Below are positions 10,901 to 20,605 of a stretch of 64,000 nucleotides of DNA, in pieces. The translations under genes were made by a program, and so were the position numbers. This DNA is from Echinometra lucunter. Its lineage: Eukaryota > Echinodermata > Echinoidea > Camarodonta > Echinometridae. A model generated the notes under the pieces. That model saw nothing but the letters and a program-made list of their open reading frames with translations, was not told where the DNA came from and did no database searches. The stretch covers positions 27,616,175-27,680,174 of the forward strand of contig CM057164.1 in NCBI GenBank assembly GCA_029962745.1, read 5' to 3'. Numbering within the stretch: position 1 is the stretch's first letter; the number at the start of each line of letters is the position of its first letter.

Positions 10901-12148
10901 TTCTGTCCCCCATGGTTGCAACTCATCACTGAGTGGGTTCTAAAAGAGACTGGTGATCTGATCTCAGAGTCTGGAGATGGTGCTAGTGTGAATGGCAAGC
11001 TGGAAGACTGGTGTGTACTCAGGAACAGGGAGAAGCTTAATCTGTTGAGGACTGTCATGCAAAATTGGTCCAAGAAGCAGGGAGGAGGAAGAAAACATGG
11101 CAAGTGGAATGTCAGAGGTGGAAAGGGCAGATCTAACATTGCTCAACAAATGTCTGATCCGAGCGCACTCCATCTTCAAGGTTCAAGTGCCATCGGGGCA
11201 GAAGAGAAGGAGTGTCCTGGCAATCTGTCTTTCCTAGAACCTTTAAGCCGAGTGCTCATACCTTCCGAAAACAGAACTATGGTGTGGGTAGGATTGCGTA
11301 TGGTGAACAGAGGTTTCCCATCCCAGTTTGCCATCATCTGCCTTCCCAGTGCTGCAGACCTGGCTGAACTCAGCCAAAATCCCAACTATGGTGGTCCAGA
11401 GGAGCCAGTCCATAAGGAATTCCATCTGAAGAGGAAGAGGAAGTTGGAGAAAAAGCAAAAGGGAGCAAAGGCCAAGAGGGCAAAGGTTGCCAAAGAAAGC
11501 AGACCAGAGCCACCATCTACACCAAAGGACTTTGGATATGTGAGTGAAAGCAAGGGTCAGCTTGTGGAGAGGGTTATGGAAGTGACAAAGGAATCGGGTT
11601 CTATGACTGAAGATGGTAAGGGAGCACAAGGGAAACCAACCCAGAAAGCTGTGTCAGTCAGCAACAAAAGTGAAAGTGGGAGTGTGGCAGCTGATAAAAC
11701 CCCAGTGGCTGACTCAGAGCAAACAATATCTGTAACCATTGCTGATACAAGAACAGCAGTGCCATCATCAGAACAGTCATCTTTTCAATTGACCACCCAT
11801 GCTGACACAAGAGGTAACACTTCAAACAACACTGCTCTTCCTATGGATTTTGCAGCTTTACCAAACATTGGACAAGCTGCTACAGCTTTGATCAAAGCAT
11901 CTGACACTTGCCTCCCTCCAGCTCACCCGGAACTTCTCAAATCCTGCACTCGTTCAATCATAGGGTTTGTGAAAAACGGAGCACAGTCCTTCAGCTGTGG
12001 GAAGGGGATGGGCGTAGGGTTCTGTGCAACTCTTGGTCTCTTGAACTTGTTGAAGGATTCCCCTAAAGGTCGAAAGCTGGTGGTATTGGTACGAGATATC
12101 CAGAGCTTGCAGTACAGATTTGCTTATATCTATGTGCCTTTTACCTAA
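1689..12148 (+). CDS. POP1: POP1, RNase P / RNase MRP protein subunit (gene span)
   Basis: POP1 is the largest protein of nuclear RNase P (tRNA 5' maturation) and RNase MRP (pre-rRNA cleavage) and scaffolds the RNA. The model joins 9 coding exons (1689-1752, 2081-2265, 2747-2979, 3710-3825, 4311-4468, 5220-5352, 5719-5894, 7818-7995, 10368-12148) into an unbroken 1007-residue frame, close to the human length of about 1,020. The N-terminal POP1 domain (residues about 22-300) is rich in Arg/Lys, with [11 protein letters not shown] and [20 protein letters not shown]. The POPLD domain (about 480-570) holds [15 protein letters not shown]. The C-terminal domain (about 703-750) is interrupted by a Lys- then Ser/Thr-rich low-complexity stretch and resumes at about 935-1005. 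All junction phases match. Identity is near certain; the 5' leader is incomplete. Confidence 0.95.
1861..1963 (+). repeat. (TTTC)n microsatellite
   Basis: A nearly uninterrupted tetranucleotide run in POP1 intron 1 (1753-2080). The Phe/Leu/Ser-rich ORF across it is only the translated repeat. Its pyrimidine content precedes the acceptor of exon 2 by about 110 nt. Confidence 0.95.
2081..2265 (+). CDS. POP1: POP1 coding exon 2
   Basis: Follows TTCTACAG and ends before GTAAAA. It encodes residues 22-83, including the family signature region [20 protein letters not shown], an Arg-rich RNA-binding stretch. The following intron (2266-2746) shows no other feature. Confidence 0.95.
2747..2979 (+). 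CDS. POP1: POP1 coding exon 3
   Basis: Follows ATTGCAG, with donor CAG then GTAAAA. It encodes residues 84-160 with [20 protein letters not shown] and [14 protein letters not shown], both typical of the POP1 N-terminal domain. It ends with two bases of an Arg codon. Intron 2980-3709 holds no recognised element. Confidence 0.95.
3710..3825 (+). CDS. POP1: POP1 coding exon 4 (GC donor)
   Basis: Follows TTTTTTCAG and encodes [20 protein letters not shown] onward to residue 199. The only donor that keeps the frame is GCAAGT at 3826, giving a GC-AG intron. Using the nearby GTTGGC instead would place a stop directly after the junction. Confidence 0.9.
4311..4468 (+). CDS. POP1: POP1 coding exon 5
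   Basis: Follows TTTAACAG and ends before GTAGGA. It encodes residues 200-252, including [20 protein letters not shown] and [10 protein letters not shown], which resemble the POP1 segment ahead of the conserved LWIWVHPSC motif. Confidence 0.92.
4505..4870. repeat. Motif array of TTGGTCTAATTGCCACTT-type words, both orientations
   Basis: Within POP1 intron 5, short words such as CACTTGGTCTAA and TTAGACCAA(GT) recur many times. The left half carries them in one orientation and the right half mostly in the other, so the RNA could fold back extensively. No coding content. It looks like a fold-back or degenerate tandem element. Confidence 0.7.
5220..5352 (+). CDS. POP1: POP1 coding exon 6
   Basis: Follows TAACCTCAG, with donor GTG then GTGAGT. 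It encodes residues 253-296 and contains [20 protein letters not shown], a highly recognisable POP1 motif. A longer-looking ORF in another frame across this exon is a shadow. Confidence 0.95.
5719..5894 (+). CDS. POP1: POP1 coding exon 7
   Basis: Follows ATCTTGCAG and ends before GTTAGC. It encodes residues 297-355: [20 protein letters not shown] onward to WWEEYYK. The phase-1 join (AGT G / TG TCA) restores an open frame. The next intron, 5895-7817, holds a tRNA-like fragment near 6170 and a (TG)n run near 6600 and is otherwise featureless. Confidence 0.93.
6165..6230 (+). repeat. tRNA-derived fragment with B-box
   Basis: GGTCCTGGGTTCAATTCCTG resembles a tRNA T-arm/B-box within POP1 intron 7. 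No complete cloverleaf could be drawn, so this is more likely a SINE remnant than a tRNA gene. Confidence 0.4.
7818..7995 (+). CDS. POP1: POP1 coding exon 8
   Basis: Follows TTTTTACAG, with donor ACAG then GTGCAG. It encodes residues 356-414: [15 protein letters not shown] through [18 protein letters not shown]. The VxDPR segment is typical of POP1. The donor lies 23 bp before the fold-back element at 8019. Confidence 0.93.
8019..8289. mobile_element. Long fold-back element (about 109-bp arms)
   Basis: The left arm (8019 to about 8127) is an almost perfect reverse complement of the right arm (about 8181-8289), with a loop of about 50 nt. The arms start ACACTATGAAC and end GTTCATAGTGT. CATC directly precedes and directly follows the element, a plausible 4-bp target duplication. 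It contains no transposase, so it is a nonautonomous palindromic element in POP1 intron 8. Confidence 0.85.
8434..8549 (+). repeat. Direct repeat, copy 1
   Basis: A stretch of about 116 bp from ATGAAATACATTCCTATCTG to AAATGCTGCAC recurs at 8691-8799 with few changes. It is noncoding and in POP1 intron 8. Confidence 0.85.
8691..8799 (+). repeat. Direct repeat, copy 2
   Basis: Second copy of 8434-8549. The poly-T run inside it differs in length. The two copies are separated by about 140 unrelated bases, indicating a local segmental duplication. Confidence 0.85.
8870..10164. mobile_element. Candidate nonautonomous DNA transposon with 26-bp terminal inverted repeats
   Basis: CAGCCACAGCGTAGGACCCC at 8870 is matched, with one mismatch, by the reverse complement at 10139-10164. 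The 1.3-kb interior has no ORF recognisable as a transposase. It lies in POP1 intron 8, between exons 8 and 9. No target duplication could be settled by eye. Confidence 0.6.
10368..12148 (+). CDS. POP1: POP1 coding exon 9 (last, with stop)
   Basis: Follows TTTCTGCAG; the phase-1 join completes Asp415. It encodes residues 415-1007 and the TAA. It carries the POPLD domain with [15 protein letters not shown] (from about residue 506), a C-terminal domain starting near residue 703 ([20 protein letters not shown]), and a Lys-rich then Ser/Thr-rich linker. The frame stays open upstream to an ATG at 10328, but 10328-10367 is intron. Confidence 0.95.
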
Positions 12149-12968
12149 GTGTCATGACATATATGTAAAGAGTTTAATCTGGGTTGGTAGCAAGTATCAT
12201 CGATTCAAACTATGATTGATTGAAGGAGAATTACTTACCCAATAAGAGGGGGACAATTAGTTCTTACTCTTTACATGTATGTTACAAGTCACTAGATTTA
12301 TATATTTTTTTTTTCTGCAATGCACATAACATTGACCTTGTCACCTTGATATGGAATATCATGCAGTTTTAAAGATTTATCCTGACTCGAGACAATGACA
12401 TTTTCTCTATTTCATTCCATTTTATATGAAGTTTAGTTGAGCGTTATTGTTCAAATATCAAGCTCTCTATTTCTGTTAGTAACTTCACTATCCATAAATC
12501 AGTAAGAAATGTTTCTACATGTAGTAATATTCTCTGCATCATGACTTTTTTGCTGGAATATCACTGGAGATGAAAGTATCCATTTTAGGCCTGTGTTTAA
12601 AAAATGACCATATACCCAATTACTACATATATACATGGCCATAGGATTATATGAAGACGAGAATTGTTTTTGGAGATAAGAGCATAATTGAGCTTTTGAA
12701 ATAACGATTGAATATCATCATAACATTTATATAAATTTTGTGTTGTGCTGTAGGCTATTTATAAATTTCAAATTTCTTTTTAAAAAATATATTTTTATGT
12801 ATTACACTTACAGATTGCCAGTAATGAGATTTTTTTCTTTCTTTTAAAGTGGAAAGATTGATATTTGATTTTATATAAAGAACACATGAAATTGTAATCC
12901 AAGATTATATGCACCTGTTGTTATACTTAAAGATTCTCAGGATTCTAGGATTCTAGTATGAAGTACTT

Positions 12969-12974
12969 AATAAA
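12969..12974 (+). terminator. Putative POP1 polyadenylation signal
   Basis: The first clear AATAAA on the plus strand after the stop, implying a 3' UTR of about 820 nt. The UTR has no other recognised feature. Use of the signal is inferred. Confidence 0.4.
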
Positions 12975-13067
12975 ATGAAAACTTTAAAAGCAATTAAAGT
13001 GCATGGGCATGTAATTATTTTGAGGAAAGAACAATGAGATAGAAGCAGAGAAAGTGAGAGGTGGAAA

Positions 13068-13068
<1 letters not shown>

Positions 13069-13113
<45 letters not shown>

Positions 13114-13168
13114 GGGAGAGGGAGAGGAAGAGAGAGAAGAGAGGAAGAGGGAGAAAGGGCATGAACAA
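13069..13168 (+). repeat. (GA)n-rich microsatellite
   Basis: Uninterrupted and then imperfect GA dinucleotides grading into GGGAGA/GAAGAG. The Ser/Leu-rich ORFs on the minus strand here are only translated repeat. Confidence 0.95.
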
Positions 13169-13519
13169 AATTGAAGCTTATGAAAAGCCAAGAGAAAATA
13201 TGGAAAGAAGGAATAGAAAATAATGGAAAGAAAGAGAGAGCAACATGGGGTAGCTGACACTTCTGAAGGAATATTGAGTGAGAATTCACGTTTTGGAGGG
13301 AAAGCTATAAAAAGAAAGAAATATTGAAGTGAATAATGATTTAACTTTGTTAACGTACATTATATGTATCTATCCTGCAATCCGGTCCTGGCACTTGGAA
13401 TAATCCCCTACATGTATCAGATGCAATTTAGTCACAAACTACCCTTTATTCTTTCAAAGCAGCCACTAAAAAGGTAAAGGGGAACCTTTTTATAACAAAC
13501 TCCTCCGGACCAAGGAAAT

Positions 13520-13800
13520 TACTTCTTTATCATGGCTGTTTGCAGCAGGGAGCAGGGGAGGCAGTTGTCTCCTCCCCCTCGAAATTTTGAAAACTCACAT
13601 TTTCTACTGATAATTTTCATAAAATCCACCAAAACTGCACCAAATCCTTCAATTTCACCCGTAAAAATGCAAAAGTGCCCTCGTGACCAGCTCAGTCGCT
13701 TTGCCCCCTCGCTTTTGAGTTTCTTCAAAAATTTTTGCGCATCTTGCCCCCCCCCCCCCCCCCCCAGGAAAAAAATTTCTGCGTACGGTCCTGCTCTTTA
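13520..13800 (+). repeat. Dispersed repeat with internal poly-C, copy 1
   Basis: Contains GGAGGCAGTTGTCTCCTCCC, an A/T-rich middle, GTGCCCTCGTGACC and a run of about 20 C. The same order of blocks occurs inverted at 38885-39165, so both are diverged members of one family. Confidence 0.6.
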
Positions 13801-15050
13801 TAGCGAAACCTTGTTATATCAGGTCTAAAAACAATAAAATACAAAGAAGTGGAACTGGCAAAATTACCTTGTTATAATGAGAGTTTGTTATACGAGTTCT
13901 TCATAACAAGGTTCCACTTGTGCCTCACAAAAAGAGTACAATGACTGGAAGCAAATGAAACGCTACTTATCCTCGTTCTTCTCTCTCCCTTTTCTTCTCC
14001 ATATTTCCCCCTTCTCTCTCTTTCGCTCTCTAAATATGCACGAATTGCACTTTTTTTCCATCCATTCCTTCCTTAACATTTTTTATTTCTCTCCTTTATC
14101 TCTTCTAGACAAAGGTCTTCTTCATTATCTTATTACACACTGTACAGTGTACATCTCATCTTGTACGCGAGCTTCATAAACTTCTGTTACTATGAGTAAA
14201 ACAAAATAATCATTAAATCCCTTTTGTAAATGCACATACATGCAAAGGATTGTTACATCATCAAGCTATACTTATGTGACAGTCCTTAATTTCATGTATG
14301 TCAAATCTGTAAAATGTAATTACATGTACATGTACTTTAACCATGTATTCATATCATCGGTTCATATTTTTGTACCAAGTTTGTAAATCAAAAAAACAAA
14401 GTAAGAAGTAAACAGCATTTTGCACAAATAATACACAAGTTCACAAGTAATACTGCATCTGAAATCATAATTTTATTTCTTTGAATTTTGTCACAGTTGC
14501 TAGCTAACATTTCATGCAACTTACCCATAACAGGCATCTGTAAAATAATTTTCATTCATTTCAGAAATTATGTCTGTACATCTTTGATAATGTCTTCTAT
14601 TTACAATGTCTATAAACATGATTCTTGATAATGATGACCATTCAGAGATACTAAAAATTTGATCTTGCAAAGTATGGAAATAACTTACTATGTGAATGAA
14701 AAGAACAAGAAATGTTTCAATGTGTGTCTTTTACCTAAATCATGATACATCGAGACGACGGGTTCACCTGTTGCTTTTACATGTACATGTAATTGCAGTG
14801 CTGTGAACCACTATGTGATTATATTTGATAATATGTCTTCTGCAGTTTAGCTAAAAAGAACGACACAAAAAGAAGAAATCCAGAAAGCAATCGATACAAA
14901 CCATGTATTTTGCATTCTGGACAGCCTTTTTATGCCTCAAAATTTTGCTATTAAAGCTACATGTACCTCAATTTTAGTAATTAAGACACATATTCAAACA
15001 TATTTTCTTCCTCCCACTTCCCCCTTTTCAATAGTTAGTCTTGACAAGTT

Positions 15051-15236
15051 CTGGGGGGTGTTTCATAAAGCTGTTCGTAAGTTACGCAGGACTTTACACA
15101 CACTGGTGATATGTTCTTGTGCTACATGTAAATGATTGAGAATCTGATAAGCACCCAAGAACATGTTCCAGTCGTGCGTCAAGTCGTGCATAAAGTCATG
15201 CGTAACTTACGAACAGCTTTATGAAATACCCCCCAG
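15051..15236. mobile_element. Fold-back element ending CTGGGGGGTG...TACCCCCCAG
   Basis: Terminal inverted repeats of roughly 37 bp: CTGGGGGGTGTTTCATAAAG at the left and its complement at the right, with a loop of about 110 nt. Related words recur near 52960-53225. No coding potential; a MITE-like element. Confidence 0.8.
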
Positions 15237-15315
15237 ATTCAACAAATTTGTTACTGGTTGCTTGCAGCTTTCTATAATTGGCATGTACAATACAATGTAG
15301 CTCAAAAGAATGATT

Positions 15316-15342
15316 ATGTACATGTACATGTACATGTACATG
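15316..15342. repeat. (ACATGT)n palindromic microsatellite
   Basis: Tandem TACATG units. The word TACATGTA is scattered across the whole window and is locally amplified here. Confidence 0.85.
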
Positions 15343-15450
15343 TAAGTGTACCACAATTCACTCACTTATACAGAATACAAAATGTAAATGATCCTTTCTT
15401 AAATTGGTAATGATGATTGGTCATGATAATGCATACAGTTTCATACATGT

Positions 15451-15830
15451 ACATGCAGGGTTCTCACTAGAAAAAAATCCACACACGGTTCCCACTCTGC
15501 GCAAAGCATGGAAGTTTCGGAACTTTTACGGAATAACACCTAAAGTTAGGTGTGGCGGCAGTATATGATATAGTAAAAGAATGAAAAATGCTTCTTGGTA
15601 AGCAGGAGTTGTCTACTAATGGCATAAAAGTAAAAATACATTGCCAAAAAGCAAACAATCTGTGACATTTATCATTATTGTTAAGAATATATACTCCAAT
15701 ATTTTTTTACCCTTGTTGCCATGCATGGTGCAGTAATTTCACACATGGTTCTTCCTTGTCTGAAACCCTTTATGCATGGTACTGGAACCATGGGTGTTAT
15801 GTACTGGCGAGAACCATGTGTACATGTATG
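15451..15830 (+). mobile_element. Dispersed element, uninterrupted copy
   Basis: About 380 bp from ACATGCAGGGTTCTCACTAG to GGCGAGAACC...CATGTATG. A second copy at 17031-18165 aligns along the whole length except for one insertion. The ends are weakly inverted (GGTTCTCACTAG against CTGGCGAGAACC), which suggests a nonautonomous DNA element. Confidence 0.75.
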
Positions 15831-16189
15831 TCAAGCAATTCTGATACCCCCCCCCCCCCCCTGAATTTCTACATATTTCGAACAAGTCTACTACATGTAC
15901 ACATTTATGAGCCATGTCAGGCAAGAGTCATAGTAATTACAAATGTGCACATTATATCAAACTGATTCCAATATGCTGTAAATTTTGTTTCTATGAATGA
16001 AATTCTGAATGTTGCTAATTTCTGCAGCTCTAGGGATAAAATTTAGAATATTTCTTAGTGTACACGTACATGTAGGAATGGAAATACAAGAAAATGATGT
16101 CATTTCAACAAGCTCCAGGGCCCTATAAAGGGTAAATTCAATTGCGTAACATACACATACATGTACATTAGAGCATAGGTTGGTCTAGC

Positions 16190-16275
16190 AGTAACATTCA
16201 TGGTCAGCTGTTTGTCTTCATCTACATGTACAAACCGACTCTGATTGGATCCAGGTTCGAACCAGAGTACCGTCT
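16190..16275 (+). repeat. tRNA-derived SINE-like fragment
   Basis: TGGTCTAGCAGTAAC resembles an A-box and CCAGGTTCGAACCAGAG a B-box, spaced about 60 nt apart. No full cloverleaf could be drawn, so this is read as a tRNA-derived repeat, not a gene. Confidence 0.45.
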
Positions 16276-17030
16276 TTTAGATGGTCAATCCCAGACGTAA
16301 ATAATTATCTGATTAATACACTATTGTAAAAAATCTAATGATACACATTGGACATACATGTAGAAACCTGTACTACTACTCATGCACCATGGATAAAACA
16401 ATGAATTCTTGTACATGTACTACGTTTGGCTGTAAAAAAAAAAAAAAAAAAAACCAAACGAATGAAATGAAAAAAAAAATGAAGGAATAAAAAATAAAGG
16501 GAACAATTCGTTCCTAAAAAAACCTAAAAACAATAGCTCAAATCATGATAATATCAAAATATATTAACATAAAATAACTTCTAGCAATTGAAGCAATTGG
16601 ATTGGCAAATTTTTGGAAGATATGATAAGACTAACTGTTTTTATTATTACTAGATTGGTTATATCAACTAAACAAATGAAAAACAAAACTTAAACAATAC
16701 CGTAGCTAACAGGACGGTATAACTTACTACCAGAATGAGACTTTATAATACCTTGGATATAGCCATTTAAAGATTTAAATGTTATCTCTTGTTGACATCT
16801 GGTGAAGGATCCAGACCCAAACACATTTTCAGTCCTGCTGTACAGCAGTTAAAGAACATGGACAGGCAACAATTTTAACAAGCTGGATTTTAAAATATCA
16901 TGAATGTACACTGTATGCTTACACAATTAAAAACAAAACAAAAAAATTATACATAGTAGTCTTCACTCTTCAGATCATACTTGGAAACTAAATGTATGAT
17001 TGAATTCCATTGTGAAAGCTACATACATGC

Positions 17031-18165
17031 ACATGCAGGGTTCCCACTAGAAAAAAATCCACGCACGGTTCCCCCTCTGCGCAAAGCGCAGAAGTTTTGT
17101 AAGTTTTACGGAATAACATGTAAAGTTAAGTGTGGCGGCAGTATATGCTATAGACCAATTTCACAACGCAAGAGGGCAGCAGACTGTTCGACACAGTTCG
17201 ACATACTGCGGTGGGCGCTCCAACTTTTATAGTACACAATAGCGCGTTATGTACATTCGTTCGATTTTTTGTCTATTTTGACCAGTATATGCAGATTTAT
17301 TTTAATATTTGCAATGAGAAATTATCAAATGCCACAAGAATTAAAGAAAGTTTAAAAATTGGAAGCTAACTGAGTGCGAAATTCACTCGCTTTTGACTCA
17401 TGAAGCCTGTTTGTGTGAGAAGCCGTACTCCCTACCCAGGTTTCCGTAAGCAATGTGAAGGAATTCGTCGCCAGTGGGTAAAAACATCAACAGCAAGTAC
17501 TTTGAAGTCAAGAAACATTATCATTATGTACTTTGGCGTAAAATTTAATGAGTGAAAACATGACTTTGTAAACAGGGGTAAGATTTAGGGGCTCCCGTTT
17601 ACTACGGCTTCTATGCTGCAATCGAACTTTTACTGACAAAACTAAGTTGAAAAACCATCGAAAGTGCAAAAATACATCATACCTTCATCTGTCAGATATG
17701 ACCATTGTCTTACCTCATCTACCCATGTATCCATGCTTTATTTTGTTGATCTAGAATAAAGTAAATGGAACAATATCGGGGCATATCTCATATCTTACAT
17801 TCATTTTGTACACAGAGCCAATCGCGGTCAGCGCGCTTGCCCACCGCAGCAATGGCGTCGCCGATAGAGGGCCAAATACATAAACCGGACGTGAAATTGG
17901 TCTATAGCAAAAGGATGGAAAAATACTTCTTGGTAAGCAGGAGTTGTCTACTAATCGCATTATAGTAAAAATACATTGCCAAAAAGCAAAACAATCTGTG
18001 GCATTTATCATTATTGTTTGGAATATATACTCCAATATTTTTTTACCCTTGTTGCCATGCATGGTGCAGCAATTTCACACATGGTTCTTCCTTTATCTGA
18101 AATCCTGTACACATGGTATTGGAACCATGGGTGTTATGTATTGGCGAGAACCACGCATACATGTA
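17031..18165 (+). mobile_element. Dispersed element, copy interrupted by an insertion
   Basis: Matches 15451-15830 on both sides of a 748-bp insertion at 17154-17901. The uninterrupted copy acts as an empty-site reference. Confidence 0.8.
17154..17901. mobile_element. Nested insertion with inverted ends and CTATAG on both sides
   Basis: ACCAATTTCAC at the left and GTGAAATTGGT at the right are perfect inverted repeats. CTATAG flanks both sides (17148-17153 and 17902-17907) and corresponds to a single ATATAG in the empty copy. A subterminal inverted pair, CTGCGGTGGGC and GCCCACCGCAG, lies inside. No transposase ORF. Confidence 0.85.
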
Positions 18166-19254
18166 TCGTATACGTACCTCTTGGAAAATATATTTTGAAT
18201 GAAAACTGACAAAATCATTGCGCAGGGCACCTGCAACGACAACCAAAGGCTGAAAGTAATTAGCTATTCACATGCTTTAACAAGATGATTTGTGACTGTA
18301 ACCCTTCCTCAAAAACATACATTCTGACACTTGCATGCAATCCACAGTACACCAAGTGACAATATGCTACATACATGAACATGTACGAAGGCAATTTAAG
18401 TTCTAGGAAAACCTTCAGTAAATACATACAAATGTACATGTACATACACGTACATGTCACTATAGTTGTCCATTTAGTTTACAAAATGGGCACACACCCA
18501 CAAAAATACATGTGCAATATAGCTCACTACATGTACATATGTATATTGATCTCACTCGCCTCATAATTAAGAAATGTCTGGAAATGATTGGAAATACTCA
18601 AGTTGTTTTGCTTTATCGCCATCTTAATTTAGAAAAATCTAACATACAGTGTACGCTGTACAATGTAGTTTGAATACCTGGTACTGGTATTAAAAAAAAA
18701 CAAAAAATAGTTATTTGTTGAAATTTGCCAATTCTGATGGCATGTAATACTAACTTATTATTTATTCAGATCTCAATAACAGATCAATTTCATTCCCACA
18801 AATGCTTTCAGAGCATGGACTCTTTTTCATATTTAATGGAGTATAATTAATATTTGTGTATTCCATGTGGTTTTCTTTACCATATACTTGTAGCAGTGAC
18901 ATCAGCGACATCCTTATAGTACCAATCAGACATGTAACTGACATTTTTTACTTGGGTGAAGAATACATCAGACATATCACACTTTCCATCTCATGGGTAA
19001 TTTCTTTATAGAAAAAAACAACAACAATAAAATTGTTTCAAATTCAGAGAAATATACTTTGTTCTTACACCTTATTAGTAGAGAGAGAGAGTATTCAAAT
19101 TGTTCTTTGTTATGGTGGGTTATACTTCATGTACTTCATGTACACGAAAACTAATCTCTGTACAGTATACTGAAACATGGAACATTACTTTAAGTTGCAT
19201 GCATGATGTGGATTTGATACATGTTTGAAAAAAGTCTGCTTGCCGCAACCTATT
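18166..19254. other. Intergenic stretch downstream of the MOSMO-like ORF
   Basis: Apart from TACATG-rich words near 18430 and a short GA run near 19080, nothing recognisable was seen. It should contain the 3' UTR of the minus-strand MOSMO-like gene, but no strong polyadenylation signal was settled on. Confidence 0.4.
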
Positions 19255-19788
19255 TCACGTGTGTCCTCTCCACACTATCATTGCAAAGTACATCCTTCCA
19301 AGGGCCAGTACAGCCCCACACACTGTGCACAAAATCCCGGTGAAGAACAGTCCATATGAGATCCCAGTTTTAGCGCTACTTGGCAAGAGAAAGCTCTCCC
19401 CTCCGATCAGAGGAAGATTAAAACCTGCTGGGAACATTACGATGGCAAGACAGAATAGAGACCATGATGCTAACCCAAGATACTTTGGATATCGTCTCAG
19501 CTGCGGCATTTTGTCCGAGAGCGCGATCATGACCATTCCGATCGACAGCGCGAGAACGCCGAGCAGGATGAGGATGGCCGCAAAGATCCATGAAACAGGT
19601 CCGTCTGGTGGGTAGCGGTAGTTGCACTGCATGGGCCGACCATGGATCTGTTGACAATGCTGCAGTAGTCCAAGGCGAAGGTCCTCGCGTTCAGCTGATA
19701 CGACCCACTCAGGCAGGGCAAGGCTGACCACCGCTAGTGCGACTGCAACAAAGTATAGCACCCCTGCAGCTTTCAGAAAGGAATCCAT
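19255..19788 (-). CDS. MOSMO: MOSMO-like four-pass membrane protein, intronless
   Basis: A 177-residue intact ORF. It shows four hydrophobic helices at about 7-26, 65-90, 103-124 and 143-165. The first loop has the claudin/PMP22-type pattern: Trp28 after Pro-Glu, Cys45 and Cys55. GLLQHCQQIHGR, the MFPAGFNLP stretch after helix 3 and GG(E)SFLLP closely follow MOSMO (modulator of Smoothened, formerly C16orf52), which is about 167 aa in human and dampens Hedgehog signalling by lowering surface Smoothened. Family membership is inferred from this pattern. The whole protein is one exon, so it may be a retrocopy or an intron-poor orthologue. Start chosen: ATG 19786-19788, followed by a typical amphipathic N-terminus. 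The antisense ORF is a shadow. Confidence 0.8.
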   Translation of the reverse strand: MDSFLKAAGVLYFVAVALAVVSLALPEWVVSAEREDLRLGLLQHCQQIHGRPMQCNYRYPPDGPVSWIFAAILILLGVLALSIGMVMIALSDKMPQLRRYPKYLGLASWSLFCLAIVMFPAGFNLPLIGGESFLLPSSAKTGISYGLFFTGILCTVCGAVLALGRMYFAMIVWRGHT

Positions 19789-20377
19789 GGTTGTAATGAG
19801 TTGTGGATTCTGTCTAATCCTAGAAGTTGTCTGTACAATGACCGTTCACATCGGTTGGAATATCATGGAATATGATTACTTCTTAAAGGCTGACATCTCT
19901 GCATGTACCATCATCCCAACTTCAGGAAGCCATGTCTGTATTCTCATAGAGAAAGCCCTCTTGGTGGTGGTGCTACATTGGCTTACCATCTGACTTTACT
20001 GTTGATTTACATCTGTGAAAAAGTGGGAGGTATGAAAGAATAACATCAAAGTCATTAAGACAGAAATGCAAAAAATAAAAAAGTGAAGAAGAAGAAGAAA
20101 AAAAAGAGATTGGAGTACAAAATTTGCAACACTTACCAATTTTCACATGAATTAGATTTTATGTCTAACAGTTACAACTATAACAGATTTTTAATTCAAA
20201 GAAATCCCTACTCTATAGAACCACTCATGTGAAAAATGTCCAACCATCAACATACATTAAGGTTAAAGTTGAGTTTAGTTCATGCATTCACCTGGCACTG
20301 AATCAGTGAGTTAAACTGACTTTTTGCAAGTCCACTAATTATACTCAGTTTCAAAAATTTCATGAAAGGCAGTGCAT

Positions 20378-20605
20378 ACAGCCACACGCCCGTGTCAACC
20401 CTTACATATCTGTGGCTGTATCCGAAGCCCTCATCTGGCTGAGGATACAGCCACACGAGTTTGTCAATCAATCTATGCACAGTCCCCTAAAATCTCATCA
20501 CAATCACGGAGGTTACAGTTACCATACTGTACTATACGCAGAGTATTCGAGATGCGTGTGGCTGTATCCACACGCCGGGTCTTTCGATGCAGCCACACGT
20601 GGGCC
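20378..20605. repeat. Cluster of inverted GTGTGGCTGTATCC motifs
   Basis: The word GGCTGTATCC or its complement occurs at least five times in 230 bp, in both orientations. It includes a local hairpin in which TGGCTGTATCC pairs with GGATACAGCCA near 20413-20455. This looks like a fold-back or MITE remnant. Confidence 0.6.

Larger units (their letters stand above)
12975..15050. other. Intergenic stretch with simple repeats and repeat debris
   Basis: Holds the (GA)n block, the cytosine run near 13750, and fragments with TAACAAGGT words (13460-13500 and 13860-13920) that look like decayed inverted-repeat elements. No coding exon was recognised. Confidence 0.5.

Noticed and set aside
12953..13289. 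Ser/Leu-rich minus-strand ORFs
   Set aside because: Translated GA repeat.
19259..19615. 118-aa plus-strand ORF
   Set aside because: Antisense to the MOSMO-like ORF, with no recognisable features.
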